This document shows, one piece after another, positions 26,669 through 36,105 of a stretch of DNA of 64,000 nucleotides. Location of the stretch: NCBI GenBank assembly GCA_016710685.1, contig JADJVC010000001.1, positions 310,001 through 374,000 of the forward strand, given 5' to 3'. Position numbers and translations under genes: made by a program. Under the pieces are notes generated by a model, which did no database searches, was not told the origin of the DNA, and was given only the letters and a program-made list of their open reading frames with translations. Every line of letters starts with the position of its first letter. Within the stretch, counting starts at the first letter, position 1. The stretch comes from Flavobacteriales bacterium. Lineage in GTDB: Bacteria > Bacteroidota > Bacteroidia > Flavobacteriales_F > PHOS-HE28.

Positions 26669-26811
26669 TTTGTTGGTGGTGATTGGTGAATAGACGGTTG
26701 CGACCGCCTGCCGCTTGGCAACGGACAACTATATCCAGAGCCTTTCTCTCCGCGTTCTCCGCGCACTCCGCGGTTAAAATCTTCTTGGCGTTCTTAGCGT
26801 CGTTGCGGTTA
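26666..26811. repeat. Heptad array and two dispersed-repeat half-copies
   Basis: Four 7-bp units at 26666-26693 (TGATTTG, TTGGTGG, TGATTGG, TGAATAG), the first containing the queA stop codon. They are followed by ACGGTTGCGACCGCC, related to the ACGGCTGCCGAC block at the other arrays. A half-copy of the CTCTCCGCG...CCGCGGTTAAA element is at 26744-26779, and a GTCGTTGCGGTTAAA motif at 26780-26811. No gene. Confidence 0.6.
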
Positions 26812-26872
26812 AAAACCACCTCGGATAATACCTGCGCATATCTTGCGTTCCCATTCGCGAGAACCTATACCC

Positions 26873-27925
26873 ATGCAGAGACCGCTGCGCTATTTGGCCA
26901 CCGTACCAGTTTTTACCGCGTTAATTTCCTTCGGCCAGTTGGGTGGCGATGCCGTTTTTCGCGTGTTGGACATTCCTTCCTCAGCGCGCATTTCGGCCTT
27001 GGGTGGTTCGCCAATTGCGGTTTATGACAACGACCTCAATTTGGGCCTTTTCAACCCGGCGTTGCTGAATGCGAGCATGACCAAGCAGGTGTCGTTGAGC
27101 TACATGCCTTACGTGGACGGCATCAATTTGGGATACGCTGCCTACGGCCACAGCTTTGACAGCGTGGGCGTTACCATGAGCGGATCCGTGCAGTACGTGG
27201 ACTATGGCACCTTTACGCGCCGCGATGAGACCGGAGCTGACCAAGGCACCTTCACCGCCGGGGAATACGTGGTGCAAGTAGGAGCGGGCAGAGCGATCGA
27301 CAGCGTGTTCAGCATGGGCATGAATTTGAAATTCATCACCTCGAACCTGGAAGCGTACAATGCTTCGGGCTGGGCCGCCGATATTGGTGGAGTGTATGTA
27401 AAGAAGGCGCTCGGCCTCACCATCGGTGCCACTGTGCGGAACATCGGTTTCGTGAGTAGCACCTACAATGGAACCAAGGAAAAACTACCGTTCCAGGCAC
27501 AGCTCGCCGCCACGTATAAATTCAGGCACGCACCATTCCGGTTGGGCCTTTCCATTGACAACGTTCAGCAGTGGGACCTCAGTTACAAGGATCCCGTCCA
27601 AGTGGACCAGATCGATCCCGTAACCGGCGAGGTCCTCACCAAAAAGGTCACGACCGTCGATAAGGCATTGTTGCATGTCGTGCCCAGCGCGGAAATCTTG
27701 TTCGGCCCCAACTTCATGGTGCGCCTGGGTTATAACTACCGCCGTCGGCAAGAGTTGGCCGTGGACGCGAAACCGGGCTTGTCCGGAGTAAGTTTCGGCA
27801 TCGGCATGAAGGTGAGCCGCGTTATTCTGAGCTACAGCTACGCGCAGTTTAACCTCGCCGGGGCGAGTAACACCTTCACTTTGGCTCTGCGTTTTTCGGA
27901 TCTGAAGCGGAGCACTGCAGGGTAA
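26873..27925 (+). CDS. porQ: Type IX secretion system protein PorQ
   Basis: A 350-residue outer-membrane beta-barrel-like protein of the PorQ/PorV kind, with a hydrophobic signal at residues ~7-22. It has the characteristic start of the mature protein (AVFRVLDIPSSARISALGG, then PIAVYDNDLNLGLFNPALLN) and many alternating strands to the C terminus. PorQ is an accessory outer-membrane component of the type IX system that exports proteins with C-terminal sorting domains, several of which lie in this window. I start at the ATG at 26873. cmk follows after a repeat-filled spacer, an arrangement I recall from other Bacteroidota. Confidence 0.88.
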   Translation: MQRPLRYLATVPVFTALISFGQLGGDAVFRVLDIPSSARISALGGSPIAVYDNDLNLGLFNPALLNASMTKQVSLSYMPYVDGINLGYAAYGHSFDSVGVTMSGSVQYVDYGTFTRRDETGADQGTFTAGEYVVQVGAGRAIDSVFSMGMNLKFITSNLEAYNASGWAADIGGVYVKKALGLTIGATVRNIGFVSSTYNGTKEKLPFQAQLAATYKFRHAPFRLGLSIDNVQQWDLSYKDPVQVDQIDPVTGEVLTKKVTTVDKALLHVVPSAEILFGPNFMVRLGYNYRRRQELAVDAKPGLSGVSFGIGMKVSRVILSYSYAQFNLAGASNTFTLALRFSDLKRSTAG

Positions 27926-27937
27926 GGACGCGCCGAC

Positions 27938-28130
27938 TTTTTTGAACCGCAACGGTCGCAACGTTTCTGAAGTATGGAACGCTGTATTTCGTTGCGCTAC
28001 CGTTGCGCCCGTTGCGCGCGTTGCGGTTGAAATCATTAAATATCTGCGCGGCTCAGTCCGCGGAAGTGAGATACGCGGTCTATCTCCCCAACTCGTATTC
28101 TCCGCGTCTCTGCGCCTCTGCGTCCTTTCT
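27938..28130. repeat. Inverted GTTGCGGTT-type element and a CTCTGCG half-element
   Basis: The 27938-28034 stretch has GAACCGCAACGGTCGCAACG at the left and repeated CGTTGCG units ending GTTGCGGTTGAAATC at the right, forming an inverted pair of ~22 bp. Related GTCGTTGCGGTT copies are at 26780-26811 and 62292-62336. At 28097-28130 there is a CTCCGCGTCTCTGCGCCTC stretch resembling half of the element at 9224-9364. No gene is present in this 246-bp spacer. Confidence 0.6.
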
Positions 28131-28171
28131 CATTACCTCTCCAACTCCCAACCCGTATTTTAGCGCGCCCC

Positions 28172-28873
28172 ATGCGCCGTATCAACATCGCCATAGACGG
28201 CTTCAGCAGTTGCGGAAAAAGCACGCTGGCCAAGCAATTGGCACATCACTTGGGCTACACCTACATCGATAGCGGGGCCATGTACCGGGCCATCGCGCTT
28301 TATGTGATCGAGAACGGCCTGGTGATCGAAGGCAAGCTGGACAAGCCCAACTTGTTGCGCGTTCTGGACAAGATCGACATCAGCTTTAAACACGACGATG
28401 CCACGCAGCGCAGCGAAACCATGCTGGACGGTCGCAACGTGGAACATAAGATCCGTGGCATGGAAGTGAGCCGGCATGTCACCTTGGTAAGCCCCGTGCC
28501 TGAAGTGCGCGCCAAACTGGTGCAGTTGCAGAAAGCGTTGGGCAAGGACGGCGGCGTGGTGATGGACGGCCGCGACATCGGCACCGTGGTGTTCCCGCAC
28601 GCCGAAGTGAAGCTCTACATGACCGCCCGCCCGGAAATACGCGCCAAACGCCGCTATCTGGAACTGGTGGGCCGCGGTGTTGAAGTGGATTATGCCAGCG
28701 TACTGGAAAATATCGAGCGCCGCGACGACGACGACACCAAACGCGAGGCCGATCCGCTACTAAAAGCCCCGGACGCACTGGAGATCGACAACAGCGACCT
28801 TACCGCCACTGAGCAGTTCGACTTGGCCTTGGGCCACGTGGTGAAGACCATTGGGGTTGTTGCGGAGGCGTGA
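28172..28873 (+). CDS. cmk: (d)CMP kinase
   Basis: A 233-residue cytidylate kinase phosphorylating CMP and dCMP with ATP for nucleotide supply. P-loop IAIDGFSSCGKSTLAKQ (residues ~7-23), the CMP-binding YIDSGAMYRAIA and GRDIGTVVFPHAEVK, all typical of bacterial Cmk. The length is standard. A TATTTTAG element about 8-15 bp before the ATG could be its -7 box. The short intergenic region downstream faces a convergent minus-strand gene. Confidence 0.95.
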   Translation: MRRINIAIDGFSSCGKSTLAKQLAHHLGYTYIDSGAMYRAIALYVIENGLVIEGKLDKPNLLRVLDKIDISFKHDDATQRSETMLDGRNVEHKIRGMEVSRHVTLVSPVPEVRAKLVQLQKALGKDGGVVMDGRDIGTVVFPHAEVKLYMTARPEIRAKRRYLELVGRGVEVDYASVLENIERRDDDDTKREADPLLKAPDALEIDNSDLTATEQFDLALGHVVKTIGVVAEA

Positions 28874-28888
28874 TAGGCGCTGATGTTC

Positions 28889-29785
28889 TCACGGCTCAAC
28901 AAAGTGCACATCTTCAGGGTCCATCTCCTTCCGGAACAAAAAATCGCTGATAGGCCCCAAACCAATGGAGCGCCGATTGGCATTCAGGGTATTCCGTTCA
29001 ACCACATTTCTATTGGAGGGAATGTCCCAGTAGTAATCGAGTAAGGTGCCGTAGGTCATCGGCCTGGCTGCTCCAATATCCGCCATGTCCTGAAAAGGGG
29101 CGAGGTAATCCGGCGGCAAGGTGCCACGGTTGATCGCTCCTTGGAATTACGGTAATACCTGCTGCCACTTCGGATTGTCCGGATAATTGTCCAAGCAATT
29201 GAGCAGCAGGTACTGCAAATAGTAGCATTGGTTTCCCATTTCGAGCGTTGTGGGCCATCCGTTTTCCTTCACAAAAACCCAAAGCCGGTCATACGCGGTG
29301 CTGGCCTTTTGTTTGGTGAGATTACCGTTCGCATCCTCTATCATGACCCACCAGCTACCGAGCTCCTTCATCTTCCGGATCTTGGCCGTATCCGCACGCG
29401 AAAGCCAGCATGCCTTCATGTAATCGCGCATGTTGAGGTAGGGCATGCAGCGCTCAGATTGCAGGAAGGAAATTATCGTGGAGTCGTAAAGACCTTCTAC
29501 TACCAAGCCGTTCTCCGTGCCTTGGATCAAGAGATTGTTGGCGCGTTCATCGCTTCCGGCTTCAAGCGCGTTTAATACGGCATCGTAATAATCGTAGCCC
29601 AAGAAGGGTAGTGTTGCGAAGGCCGAATCGTAGATCGCCATGGCTTGCGCATGTTCGCCACGGGCGGCAGCCGTTTCGGCCCGGTCTTTCTGTAATCCGT
29701 AGGTAATGAACTTTTCCTTTTGGGACTGGGCGTTGCAAATGTTTCCTGCGCAGAGGAAAACCAAGGTCACGATCACCGGCTTCAT
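28889..29785 (-). pseudogene. DUF6624-like exported protein with an in-frame stop
   Basis: A signal peptide (MKPVIVTLVFLCAGNICNAQ) leads to a ~298-codon reading frame. The C-terminal half resembles DUF6624, a family of unknown function (FVKENGWPTTLEMGNQ, then PPDYLAPFQDMADI and RPMTYGTLLDYY). Codon 213 (29147-29149) is TAA, and the recognisable domain continues in the same frame on both sides. A single substitution would restore it, for instance TAC or TTA. Natural nonsense mutation or base error are both possible; two short proteins is less likely. Its ATG overlaps the ispH stop by 4 bp, so it is co-translated with ispH. Confidence 0.6.
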
Positions 29786-31035
29786 ACTGAAGCACTTTGA
29801 TCCACCAGCGCATTCACTGCCGATTCAGGATCTTTCGCGCCATCCACGAACCCCAACACCTTCAGCATCACACGGTCCAGTAGCGTGTCCGGACAGCTCG
29901 CGCCACTTGTAAGCACGATGGTGACGGGCTTGGCTCCCCGAGCAGAGCCTAGGGGCAACCAATCCATAGTTCGCTCCAGTAAGTGCGCAGGATAGTTGAA
30001 ATGCTCAATTTCGCTGGAGCTCAGCAATTCCTTGTCGCCATTGATGAAGTAGGTGGGATATTTGTCTTCCAGCAATTCCACGATATGGCTGGTATTGCTG
30101 CTGTTGTAGCCGCCCACCACCAAGGCGAGGTCGGCATCTTGTTTCAAAAGTTCAAGCGTTGCGTCCTGGTTGTCGTTGGTGGCGTAGCAGAGCGTGTCGC
30201 GCGTGTCCGCGAAATGATTTTTCAGCTCAGCTTCGCCGTATTTTTTCAGCATCACCTGCTTCAGGTGGTCGGCGATGGCCTGCGTTTCCGTGGCCAGCAT
30301 GGTAGTCTGGTTCACTACGCCGATGCGTTGCAGGTCCGTGGCGGGGTCGAAGCCCGGCGTGCAACGCGTGCCGAACAATTCCGCGAAGCGCTCCAAGGGC
30401 AGTTCACCTGTGATGATGCGTCCGAGTTCCTCGGTTTCCGCCATGTCCTTCACGATCACCGCCGGAGAGCCTTTTGCCGTATGGCTGAAGGTGGCGCGGG
30501 TTTCCTCGTGCGCAGCCTTCCCGTGGATGATCACCGTATGGGCGGTTTCACCGAGCTGCGCGCTGCGTTTCCACACCTTTTCCACGAAGGGGCAGGTGGT
30601 GTTGTGCTTGAGCGGATCAATGCCCAAGGCCTTCAGCCGGGCCTCGGTCTCCAGCGTGGTGCCGAATGCGGGGATGATCACGATGTCGTCGCTTTTCAGT
30701 TCGCTCCAGTCCATGAGCATTTGCCCGTGCGTGTCCTGGATGAAGCGTAGTCCGCGTCCTTCGAGGTCCTCGTTCACCTCGGGGTTGTGGATCATTTGGC
30801 TCAGCAGGAAGATCCGCTTGCCGGGATGGTCTTCCAGCGCTTTGTAGCTGATCTCGATGGCATTTTCCACGCCATAGCAGAAGCCAAAATGCCGCGCCAA
30901 AATGAAACGCACCGGTCCCAGATCCAACAGGGTGGGAGTGAGGTCTTTTTTCTTCGGGTCCTGCACCTTGCGGAAGGCTTTGAGGCGGCCGATAAGGTTG
31001 GAACGGTAGTGGGCGGGGATGTCGAAGGAACGCAT
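29782..31035 (-). CDS. ispH: 4-hydroxy-3-methylbut-2-enyl diphosphate reductase
   Basis: A 417-residue IspH, the [4Fe-4S] enzyme making IPP and DMAPP in the last step of the MEP isoprenoid pathway. The three cluster cysteines are visible in order: HFGFCYGVENA, NTTCPFVEKVW and DTLCYATNDNQDA. It is longer than the ~315 residues of the E. coli type because of an N-terminal extension and insertions, as seen in other Bacteroidota. The ATG at 31035 is supported by a promoter-like TAACTTTG at 31107-31114. Its stop overlaps the DUF6624-like gene. Confidence 0.95.
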   Translation of the reverse strand: MRSFDIPAHYRSNLIGRLKAFRKVQDPKKKDLTPTLLDLGPVRFILARHFGFCYGVENAIEISYKALEDHPGKRIFLLSQMIHNPEVNEDLEGRGLRFIQDTHGQMLMDWSELKSDDIVIIPAFGTTLETEARLKALGIDPLKHNTTCPFVEKVWKRSAQLGETAHTVIIHGKAAHEETRATFSHTAKGSPAVIVKDMAETEELGRIITGELPLERFAELFGTRCTPGFDPATDLQRIGVVNQTTMLATETQAIADHLKQVMLKKYGEAELKNHFADTRDTLCYATNDNQDATLELLKQDADLALVVGGYNSSNTSHIVELLEDKYPTYFINGDKELLSSSEIEHFNYPAHLLERTMDWLPLGSARGAKPVTIVLTSGASCPDTLLDRVMLKVLGFVDGAKDPESAVNALVDQSASV

Positions 31036-31106
31036 TGGTGAAAATTCCGTACAAGGCAGCCCGAACCTCTGTTAAAGGGCCGGACCGTGAAAGAAAATGG
31101 GCACGC

Positions 31107-31114
31107 CAAAGTTA
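31107..31114 (-). promoter_or_regulatory. Putative -7 element upstream of ispH
   Basis: Reads TAACTTTG on the minus strand, an exact TAnnTTTG match, 72 bp before the ispH ATG. No -33 box at the normal spacing was found. Confidence 0.4.
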
Positions 31115-31244
31115 GTTCCTCAGCAATTTGAGTCCTCGTATGCTCAAAGCCTATGCCCCTGCACATTTCATACACGTCGCATTGGGGAAAACCGATGCGG
31201 CCCGCGTAAAACAAGGCTAAAATCCGGAGTTACCATTGCAACGC

Positions 31245-32573
31245 ATGAAATTTAATTTGTCCATTCCTTACGTCGCATTGACGGCGTTTGTCACTTCATT
31301 TTCACCAAGTTCCGCCATTGCTCAATCGTGTGATTTCAGTCTTGGCACGGATACTGCCGCCTGCTTTGGTGAAAGTGTGACATTATATGGTCCGCCCGAT
31401 GCGCTTTCGATCGTGTGGCAGAATGGCCTTACCTCTTTGAGCATCCAAGCGGATACTGCAGGCACCTACTGGTGCTCAGGGATTTTTCCCGAAATCGGTG
31501 CTAATCTTGTTCAAAACGGGAATTTCTCCCAAGGTGATGTTGGTTTTACCACGGATTTTATTCCTGGAACAGGTGGTGGATTCGGCCTCTTATCGGCCGA
31601 AGGTACCTACGCCGTAACACCAGACGCGTCGTCGGCGCACACTGCCTTTTATGCCTGTGGCGATCACACAGGAGGGGGGCAGATGTTAGTGGTTAACGGG
31701 TCGCCGGACCCGGATGCAAATATTTGGTCTCAAACGATCGCTGTAGTACCGAATACGAATTATGCATTTTCTGCTTGGTTGGCTTCGGCAACCCCATACT
31801 TTCCTGCTGAAATGGATTTCTTGGTGAACGGAGTAAGCTTAGGCACGCCGCTTTTGGCCTCAGCCAACACCTGTGAATGGGACCAATTCTATGCCGTTTG
31901 GAATTCGGGTTCTTCGACCGCGGCAACAATTAGCATTATCAACCAGCAACTGGCATCCACTGGCAACGATTTCGCATTGGACGACATTTCCTTTTCCACC
32001 ATGTGCGGGTTCACCGATTCCATTAACGTGACCATGCTTCCCCCGGCACCGGTCATTGACTTAGGCCCCGATGCCGCCATTTGTCCGGGCACATCCGTTG
32101 CGCTTACGCCCCAATTCGTTCCTGCCAATTGGCCTTATACCTCCTTGACGTATACCTGGAACACAGGAGCGCATACACCGTCTGTTAATGCCTTTCAGCC
32201 GGGCATGTACACCGTTACAGTTGAAGGTCCTTGTGTGGCAGCCACGGCTTCGGTAACCTTCATCGAGGACACCTGTGCCACCTTGCTCCGGATGCCGAAC
32301 GTCTTTTCTCCGAACGGGGATGGCGTCAACGACGGTTTCGGCCCCATACTCACCGGCGACCCCGTGGACTTCTCCATGTTGATACACAACCGTTGGGGCC
32401 AACTGGTTTATTCCACGACCTACGCGAAAAGCCGCTGGGATGGGCGGGTAGAAGGGGGCCTGGTACCAGCAGGCACATACTTTTGGGTTGTACAATACGG
32501 CAGCCGTATGGATGATGGAAGCATTGTGCGTGATACAAAGACAGGTGCTGTAACCCTTATGGGCAATCCGTAG
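31245..32573 (+). CDS. Secreted protein with gliding-motility-associated C-terminal domain (CHU_C)
   Basis: A 442-residue exported protein: a signal peptide (ends SSAIAQ near residue 27), an Ig-like N-terminal stretch with paired cysteines, a middle region (NLVQNGNFSQGDVGF) resembling carbohydrate-binding or jelly-roll modules, a PKD-like segment, then a C-terminal ~90 residues with the CHU_C/gliding-associated signature (PNVFSPNGDGVNDGFGP, HNRWGQLVY, WDG, PAGTYFW). Such C-terminal domains send proteins to the cell surface through the type IX system. I start at ATG 31245; TTG 31236 is an in-frame alternative. The ligand and surface role are not known. Confidence 0.82.
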   Translation: MKFNLSIPYVALTAFVTSFSPSSAIAQSCDFSLGTDTAACFGESVTLYGPPDALSIVWQNGLTSLSIQADTAGTYWCSGIFPEIGANLVQNGNFSQGDVGFTTDFIPGTGGGFGLLSAEGTYAVTPDASSAHTAFYACGDHTGGGQMLVVNGSPDPDANIWSQTIAVVPNTNYAFSAWLASATPYFPAEMDFLVNGVSLGTPLLASANTCEWDQFYAVWNSGSSTAATISIINQQLASTGNDFALDDISFSTMCGFTDSINVTMLPPAPVIDLGPDAAICPGTSVALTPQFVPANWPYTSLTYTWNTGAHTPSVNAFQPGMYTVTVEGPCVAATASVTFIEDTCATLLRMPNVFSPNGDGVNDGFGPILTGDPVDFSMLIHNRWGQLVYSTTYAKSRWDGRVEGGLVPAGTYFWVVQYGSRMDDGSIVRDTKTGAVTLMGNP

Positions 32574-32951
32574 ACCCGGCCAGGCCTTAAACGATTGTGA
32601 TCCGATACTGGGCCGGAGCGCTACTTCCGTTCAGGAATATCATCGCACGGTAGAGACGGCATGTGGTTTGTCAAGCGCCATTTAAAGTTCGGACCGTCCT
32701 CCTAAATTCAGCCAGGCGCAGCCGAAAAATGAGGCCAGGGGGCTTCGTAAATAGATCCGGAAAGGCCCTGAGAACGTGACTTGCATCATTGTGTCAGCGG
32801 CTGGTTGATCGGGCCGCCTGATTTTCTGATCAAAATTCGTTATTTTCGCGCCCCCAAAACAGGGAACGTCCGTGTAGCGGCATGGCGGACGCAACAACCA
32901 AAAACCCTCGTGGGCATTGCCGCCCCGGCCTGCGATACAAACAGAAAGTGC
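32574..32951 (+). promoter_or_regulatory. Gene-free leader of rpsA
   Basis: A 378-bp spacer with no gene that I can support. A loose inverted repeat (CCCGGCCAG and CTGGGCCGG, about 32576-32625) follows the upstream gene and may reduce read-through. A -7-like TATTTTCG is at 32841-32848, giving a leader of roughly 95 nt before the rpsA ATG. Autoregulation of S1 through its leader is known in other bacteria, but I could not derive a specific structure here. Confidence 0.4.
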
Positions 32952-34844
32952 ATGTCATCAGTAGAGAACAACAAGGTCGTCTTCGCCGAACCACCCGCCG
33001 ATTTCGATTGGGACGCGTTGGAAAGCAGCGGTCCCAAGGCCACCGAAGCCCGTGCCAAGGTGGAAAAGGCGTATGAGGATACCCTCAGCAGCATCACGGA
33101 AAAAGAGGTGCTCATGGGCACCATCGTGGGCTTGAACAAGAAAGAGGCCGTCATCAATATCGGCTACAAGAGCGAGGGCGTGGTGCCCTTGAGCGAATTC
33201 CGCTACAAGCCCGACCTCGCCATCGGCGACAAGGTTGAAGTGTACATCGAGAAGCAGGAGGACAAGACCGGGCAGATGATCATCTCCCACAAGACCGCCC
33301 GCGTACACAATGCCTGGGGCAAGGTGAACACTGCAATGGAAAGCGGCGAGATCATCACCGGCCATGTGAAATGCCGCACCAAAGGCGGCCTCATCGTGGA
33401 CGTGTTCGGCTTGGAGGCATTCCTCCCCGGCAGCCAGATCGATGTGAAGCCCATCCGCGACTACGATCAGTACGTGGGTAAGAACATGGAATTCAAAGTG
33501 GTGAAGATCAACCAGGAATTCAAGAACGTCGTGGTATCCCACAAGGCGCTCATCGAAGCTGAGATCGAAGCCCAGAAAAAGCAGATCATCGGTGGCCTTG
33601 AGAAGGGCCAAGTGCTGGAAGGCACTGTCAAGAACATCACCAGCTACGGCGTGTTCGTGGACCTCGGTGGCGTAGACGGCTTGGTACACATCACCGACCT
33701 CAGCTATGGCCGCGTAAGCCATCCGGAAGAAGTGGTGAAGCTGGACGACAAGATCAACGTGGTAATTCTCGACTTCGACGACGAGAAGCGCCGCATCGCC
33801 CTCGGCTTGAAGCAACTCAGCCCGCACCCTTGGGATTCCTTGGACGCCAAACTCAATGCCGGCGACAACATCAAGGGCAAGGTGATGGTGATCACGGACT
33901 ACGGTGCATTCGTGGAAGTAGCCCCCGGCGTGGAAGGCTTGCTGCACGTGAGTGAAATGAGCTGGAGCCAGCACCTGCGCAGCCCGAAGGACTTCCTGAA
34001 AGAAGGCCAAGAAGTGGACGTGCAGATCCTGAACATCGATCGCGAAGAGCGCAAGATGAGCTTGGGTATGAAGCAGCTCGCCAAAGATCCTTGGGAAGAC
34101 ATCGAATTCAAGTATCCCGTGAACTCGCGCCACACCGCCAAAGTGCGGAACTTTACCCACTTCGGGATTTTTGCGGAGCTGGAGGAAGGCGTGGACGGAT
34201 TGATCCACATCAGTGACCTTAGCTGGACGAAGCGCATCAAGCACCCAAGCGACTTCTGCAAGATCGGGGACGAAGTGGAAGTGCAAGTGCTGGAAGTGGA
34301 CAAGGAGAACCGCCGCCTGAGCCTCGGCCACAAGCAAGTGGAGGAGAACCCTTGGGAAGTGTTCGCTGACACCTTCAAGCCCGGCAGCGTGCATGAAGGC
34401 ACCATCACCAGCCGCACCGGCAGCAACTTCACCGTGGCATTACCCTACGGCGTGGAAGGCACAGTGGCGCTGAAACACCTGAAGAAGGAAGACGCCAGCA
34501 AAGCCGAAGTGGAAGACAAGCTCCCGTTCAAGGTGCTCGAATTCAACGGAGAGGCCCGCCGCATCGTACTGAGCCACACCCGCACCTTCGAGGAAGGCGA
34601 CGACGTTGTGGAAGCAGCACCAGCCAAGCGCGGCGCACGCAAAGGCGGCGACGATGGCCACGGCCAAAGCCCAAGCGTCCGCAGCGTGAACGAGAAAGTG
34701 GAGAAGTCCACCCTCGGTGACCTCGGCGTATTGAGCGACTTGAAGAACGCAATGGAGAATACCGAACGCGGTGGCAAGGCGCCGAAGCGCAAGGCCCGTC
34801 GCGTTGAGGAAGACGATGCCGACTTCGAAGACATGGAAGGCTAA
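32952..34844 (+). CDS. rpsA: 30S ribosomal protein S1
   Basis: A 630-residue S1 with six OB-fold S1 repeats in tandem from about residue 50 to 560. Typical repeat cores are visible, such as TSYGVFVDLGGVDGLVHITDL, followed by GRVSHPEEVVKLDD, and NFTHFGIFAELEEGVDGLIHI. It binds mRNA and helps initiation on leaders with weak Shine-Dalgarno sequences, the usual case in Bacteroidota. The C-terminal ~80 residues are a charged low-complexity tail. The ATG at 32952 (MSSVENNKVV) is chosen over longer in-frame starts because of the upstream TATTTTCG element. A terminator follows. Confidence 0.95.
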   Translation: MSSVENNKVVFAEPPADFDWDALESSGPKATEARAKVEKAYEDTLSSITEKEVLMGTIVGLNKKEAVINIGYKSEGVVPLSEFRYKPDLAIGDKVEVYIEKQEDKTGQMIISHKTARVHNAWGKVNTAMESGEIITGHVKCRTKGGLIVDVFGLEAFLPGSQIDVKPIRDYDQYVGKNMEFKVVKINQEFKNVVVSHKALIEAEIEAQKKQIIGGLEKGQVLEGTVKNITSYGVFVDLGGVDGLVHITDLSYGRVSHPEEVVKLDDKINVVILDFDDEKRRIALGLKQLSPHPWDSLDAKLNAGDNIKGKVMVITDYGAFVEVAPGVEGLLHVSEMSWSQHLRSPKDFLKEGQEVDVQILNIDREERKMSLGMKQLAKDPWEDIEFKYPVNSRHTAKVRNFTHFGIFAELEEGVDGLIHISDLSWTKRIKHPSDFCKIGDEVEVQVLEVDKENRRLSLGHKQVEENPWEVFADTFKPGSVHEGTITSRTGSNFTVALPYGVEGTVALKHLKKEDASKAEVEDKLPFKVLEFNGEARRIVLSHTRTFEEGDDVVEAAPAKRGARKGGDDGHGQSPSVRSVNEKVEKSTLGDLGVLSDLKNAMENTERGGKAPKRKARRVEEDDADFEDMEG

Positions 34845-34863
34845 GCCTACCAGCGCATAAAAC

Positions 34864-34898
34864 GCAAAAGGGCGGTCCGCAAGGGTCGCCCTTTTTGC
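34864..34898 (+). terminator. Terminator after rpsA
   Basis: GCAAAAGGGCG (34864-34874) pairs with CGCCCTTTTTGC (34887-34898) with one bulge, around a 12-nt loop. The right arm supplies a T-run, so this is a good intrinsic terminator. Confidence 0.7.
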
Positions 34899-34927
34899 AT
34901 GGACCAACAGAACCTAACTTGCCCGCC

Positions 34928-35476
34928 ATGTTCCGTTACATTTCGATGTTCATCTTCAAACTGTTGGGTTGGAAGGTGATCGATAAACGCCCCAAAGCTG
35001 CGGGCAGCGCAGTCTACGAAGGCAGCGCAATCTATCTTGTGGTGCCCCACAGCAGCAACTGGGATTTCTTCCTTGGAATAATGGTACGGAGTGTGGCTCG
35101 GATCCACGCCAACTACTTGGCTAAAAAGTCGCTGTTCGATGGGCCATTCGGCTGGTTTTATCGAGCCTTGGGCGGTTACCCGGTGGACCGTTCTAAAAAC
35201 ACCAACCTCACCGACCAAGTCGTGGCATACTTCAAGACCGTGCCGCGGTTTTCCATCGCCATTACACCGGAAGGCACGCGCACGAAGGTGGAAGAATGGA
35301 AGACCGGTTTTTGGCGGATCGCCAAAGAGGCAAATGTGCCCTTGATCTTATCCAGTTTCGACTATGGCAGAAAAGAAGTGACCTTGAGCGAGCCGTGGTC
35401 CGTAGGCGATGATATGCAGCAGGACATCGCCAAGCTGATGGACTACTTCAAACCCTATAAGGGGAAGAACCATTGA
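34928..35476 (+). CDS. Lysophospholipid acyltransferase family protein (PlsC-like)
   Basis: A 182-residue acyltransferase, short for the family. It carries the HX4D catalytic motif (HSSNWD, about residue 43) and the glycerol-phosphate-binding PEGTR (about 116-120), with a hydrophobic N-terminal segment. It should acylate lysophosphatidic acid or a related lipid at the inner membrane, in phospholipid or envelope lipid synthesis. The start at 34928 (MFRYISMFIFKLLG) follows the rpsA terminator; an in-frame start further upstream overlaps that terminator. The exact acceptor is not determined. Confidence 0.8.
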   Translation: MFRYISMFIFKLLGWKVIDKRPKAAGSAVYEGSAIYLVVPHSSNWDFFLGIMVRSVARIHANYLAKKSLFDGPFGWFYRALGGYPVDRSKNTNLTDQVVAYFKTVPRFSIAITPEGTRTKVEEWKTGFWRIAKEANVPLILSSFDYGRKEVTLSEPWSVGDDMQQDIAKLMDYFKPYKGKNH

Positions 35477-35516
35477 GGTACGGCACCATTCTTGCCAAGA
35501 ACGCGTTGGATATCGA

Positions 35517-35534
35517 GCGAGCATTAAGGCTCGC
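35517..35534 (+). other. Small hairpin ahead of the next gene
   Basis: GCGAGC-ATTAAG-GCTCGC forms a 6-bp stem 26 bp before the ATG at 35560. A related CGAGC-GTCAAT-GCTCG pair lies inside the gene near 35590. Role unknown; possibly a small dispersed repeat. Confidence 0.3.
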
Positions 35535-35559
35535 GCTTGATCTTCAACCGGCCATCCAA

Positions 35560-36105
35560 ATGCGCACGCTGCTTACCCTGAATCTCGCGCGAGCGTCAAT
35601 GCTCGTGTGCTTCGCATTCCCCGCGGTGCTTTTCGCGCAAGCACAATTCCCCGCATTAAACGGTGAAACAACCGACGGCACCGAAGTTCGTCTTCCTGCT
35701 AACCCCAATGGCTCGTGGACCATTGTGGCCGTGGCCAGCGGAAAGAAGGCCCAGCCGTTGCTGGAAGAATGGTTCGCGCCGGCCTACAACCGTTTCGTAA
35801 TGAAGAGCGGCCTGTTCGCCGCCAGTTATAACGCTGAGCTCTACTTAGTGCCAGTATTCACCGGGTTGGACAAAGCAGCATACGGCCCCAGCATGAATGC
35901 GCTGCGCAGGAACGTGGATGCCGACATTGCACGCCGCGTCGTCTTCTTCAACGGTGATGCTGATGCACTGTTACAAGCCTTGGACATCAAGGACAAGGAC
36001 GTACCATACTTCTTCACCGTGGATCCCACCGGCAAAATAGTCCATCGCGAATCCGGCAAGTTCGATGTGGACAAGCTGGATGCTCTGGAAGAACCGATGC
36101 TTTGA
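35560..36105 (+). CDS. Exported protein with thioredoxin-like features, no CXXC
   Basis: A 181-residue protein. After a signal peptide (residues ~1-27, ends VLFAQAQ) it has FPALNGETTDGTEVRLPANP, reminiscent of the start of peroxiredoxin/TlpA-like domains, then a WTIVAVASG strand and, near the end, VPYFFTVDPTGKIVHRESG, which resembles the cis-Pro region of the thioredoxin fold. No CXXC redox motif is present, so redox activity is doubtful. The frame is open back to 35473 via a TTG, but the ATG at 35560 places the signal peptide correctly. The TGA overlaps the -33 box of the next gene's promoter. Confidence 0.55.
   Translation: MRTLLTLNLARASMLVCFAFPAVLFAQAQFPALNGETTDGTEVRLPANPNGSWTIVAVASGKKAQPLLEEWFAPAYNRFVMKSGLFAASYNAELYLVPVFTGLDKAAYGPSMNALRRNVDADIARRVVFFNGDADALLQALDIKDKDVPYFFTVDPTGKIVHRESGKFDVDKLDALEEPML

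Noticed and set aside
32958..34394. 478-codon minus-strand frame opposite rpsA
   Set aside because: It is antisense to a highly conserved gene, has His/Val-rich composition typical of a complementary-strand shadow, and resembles no family.
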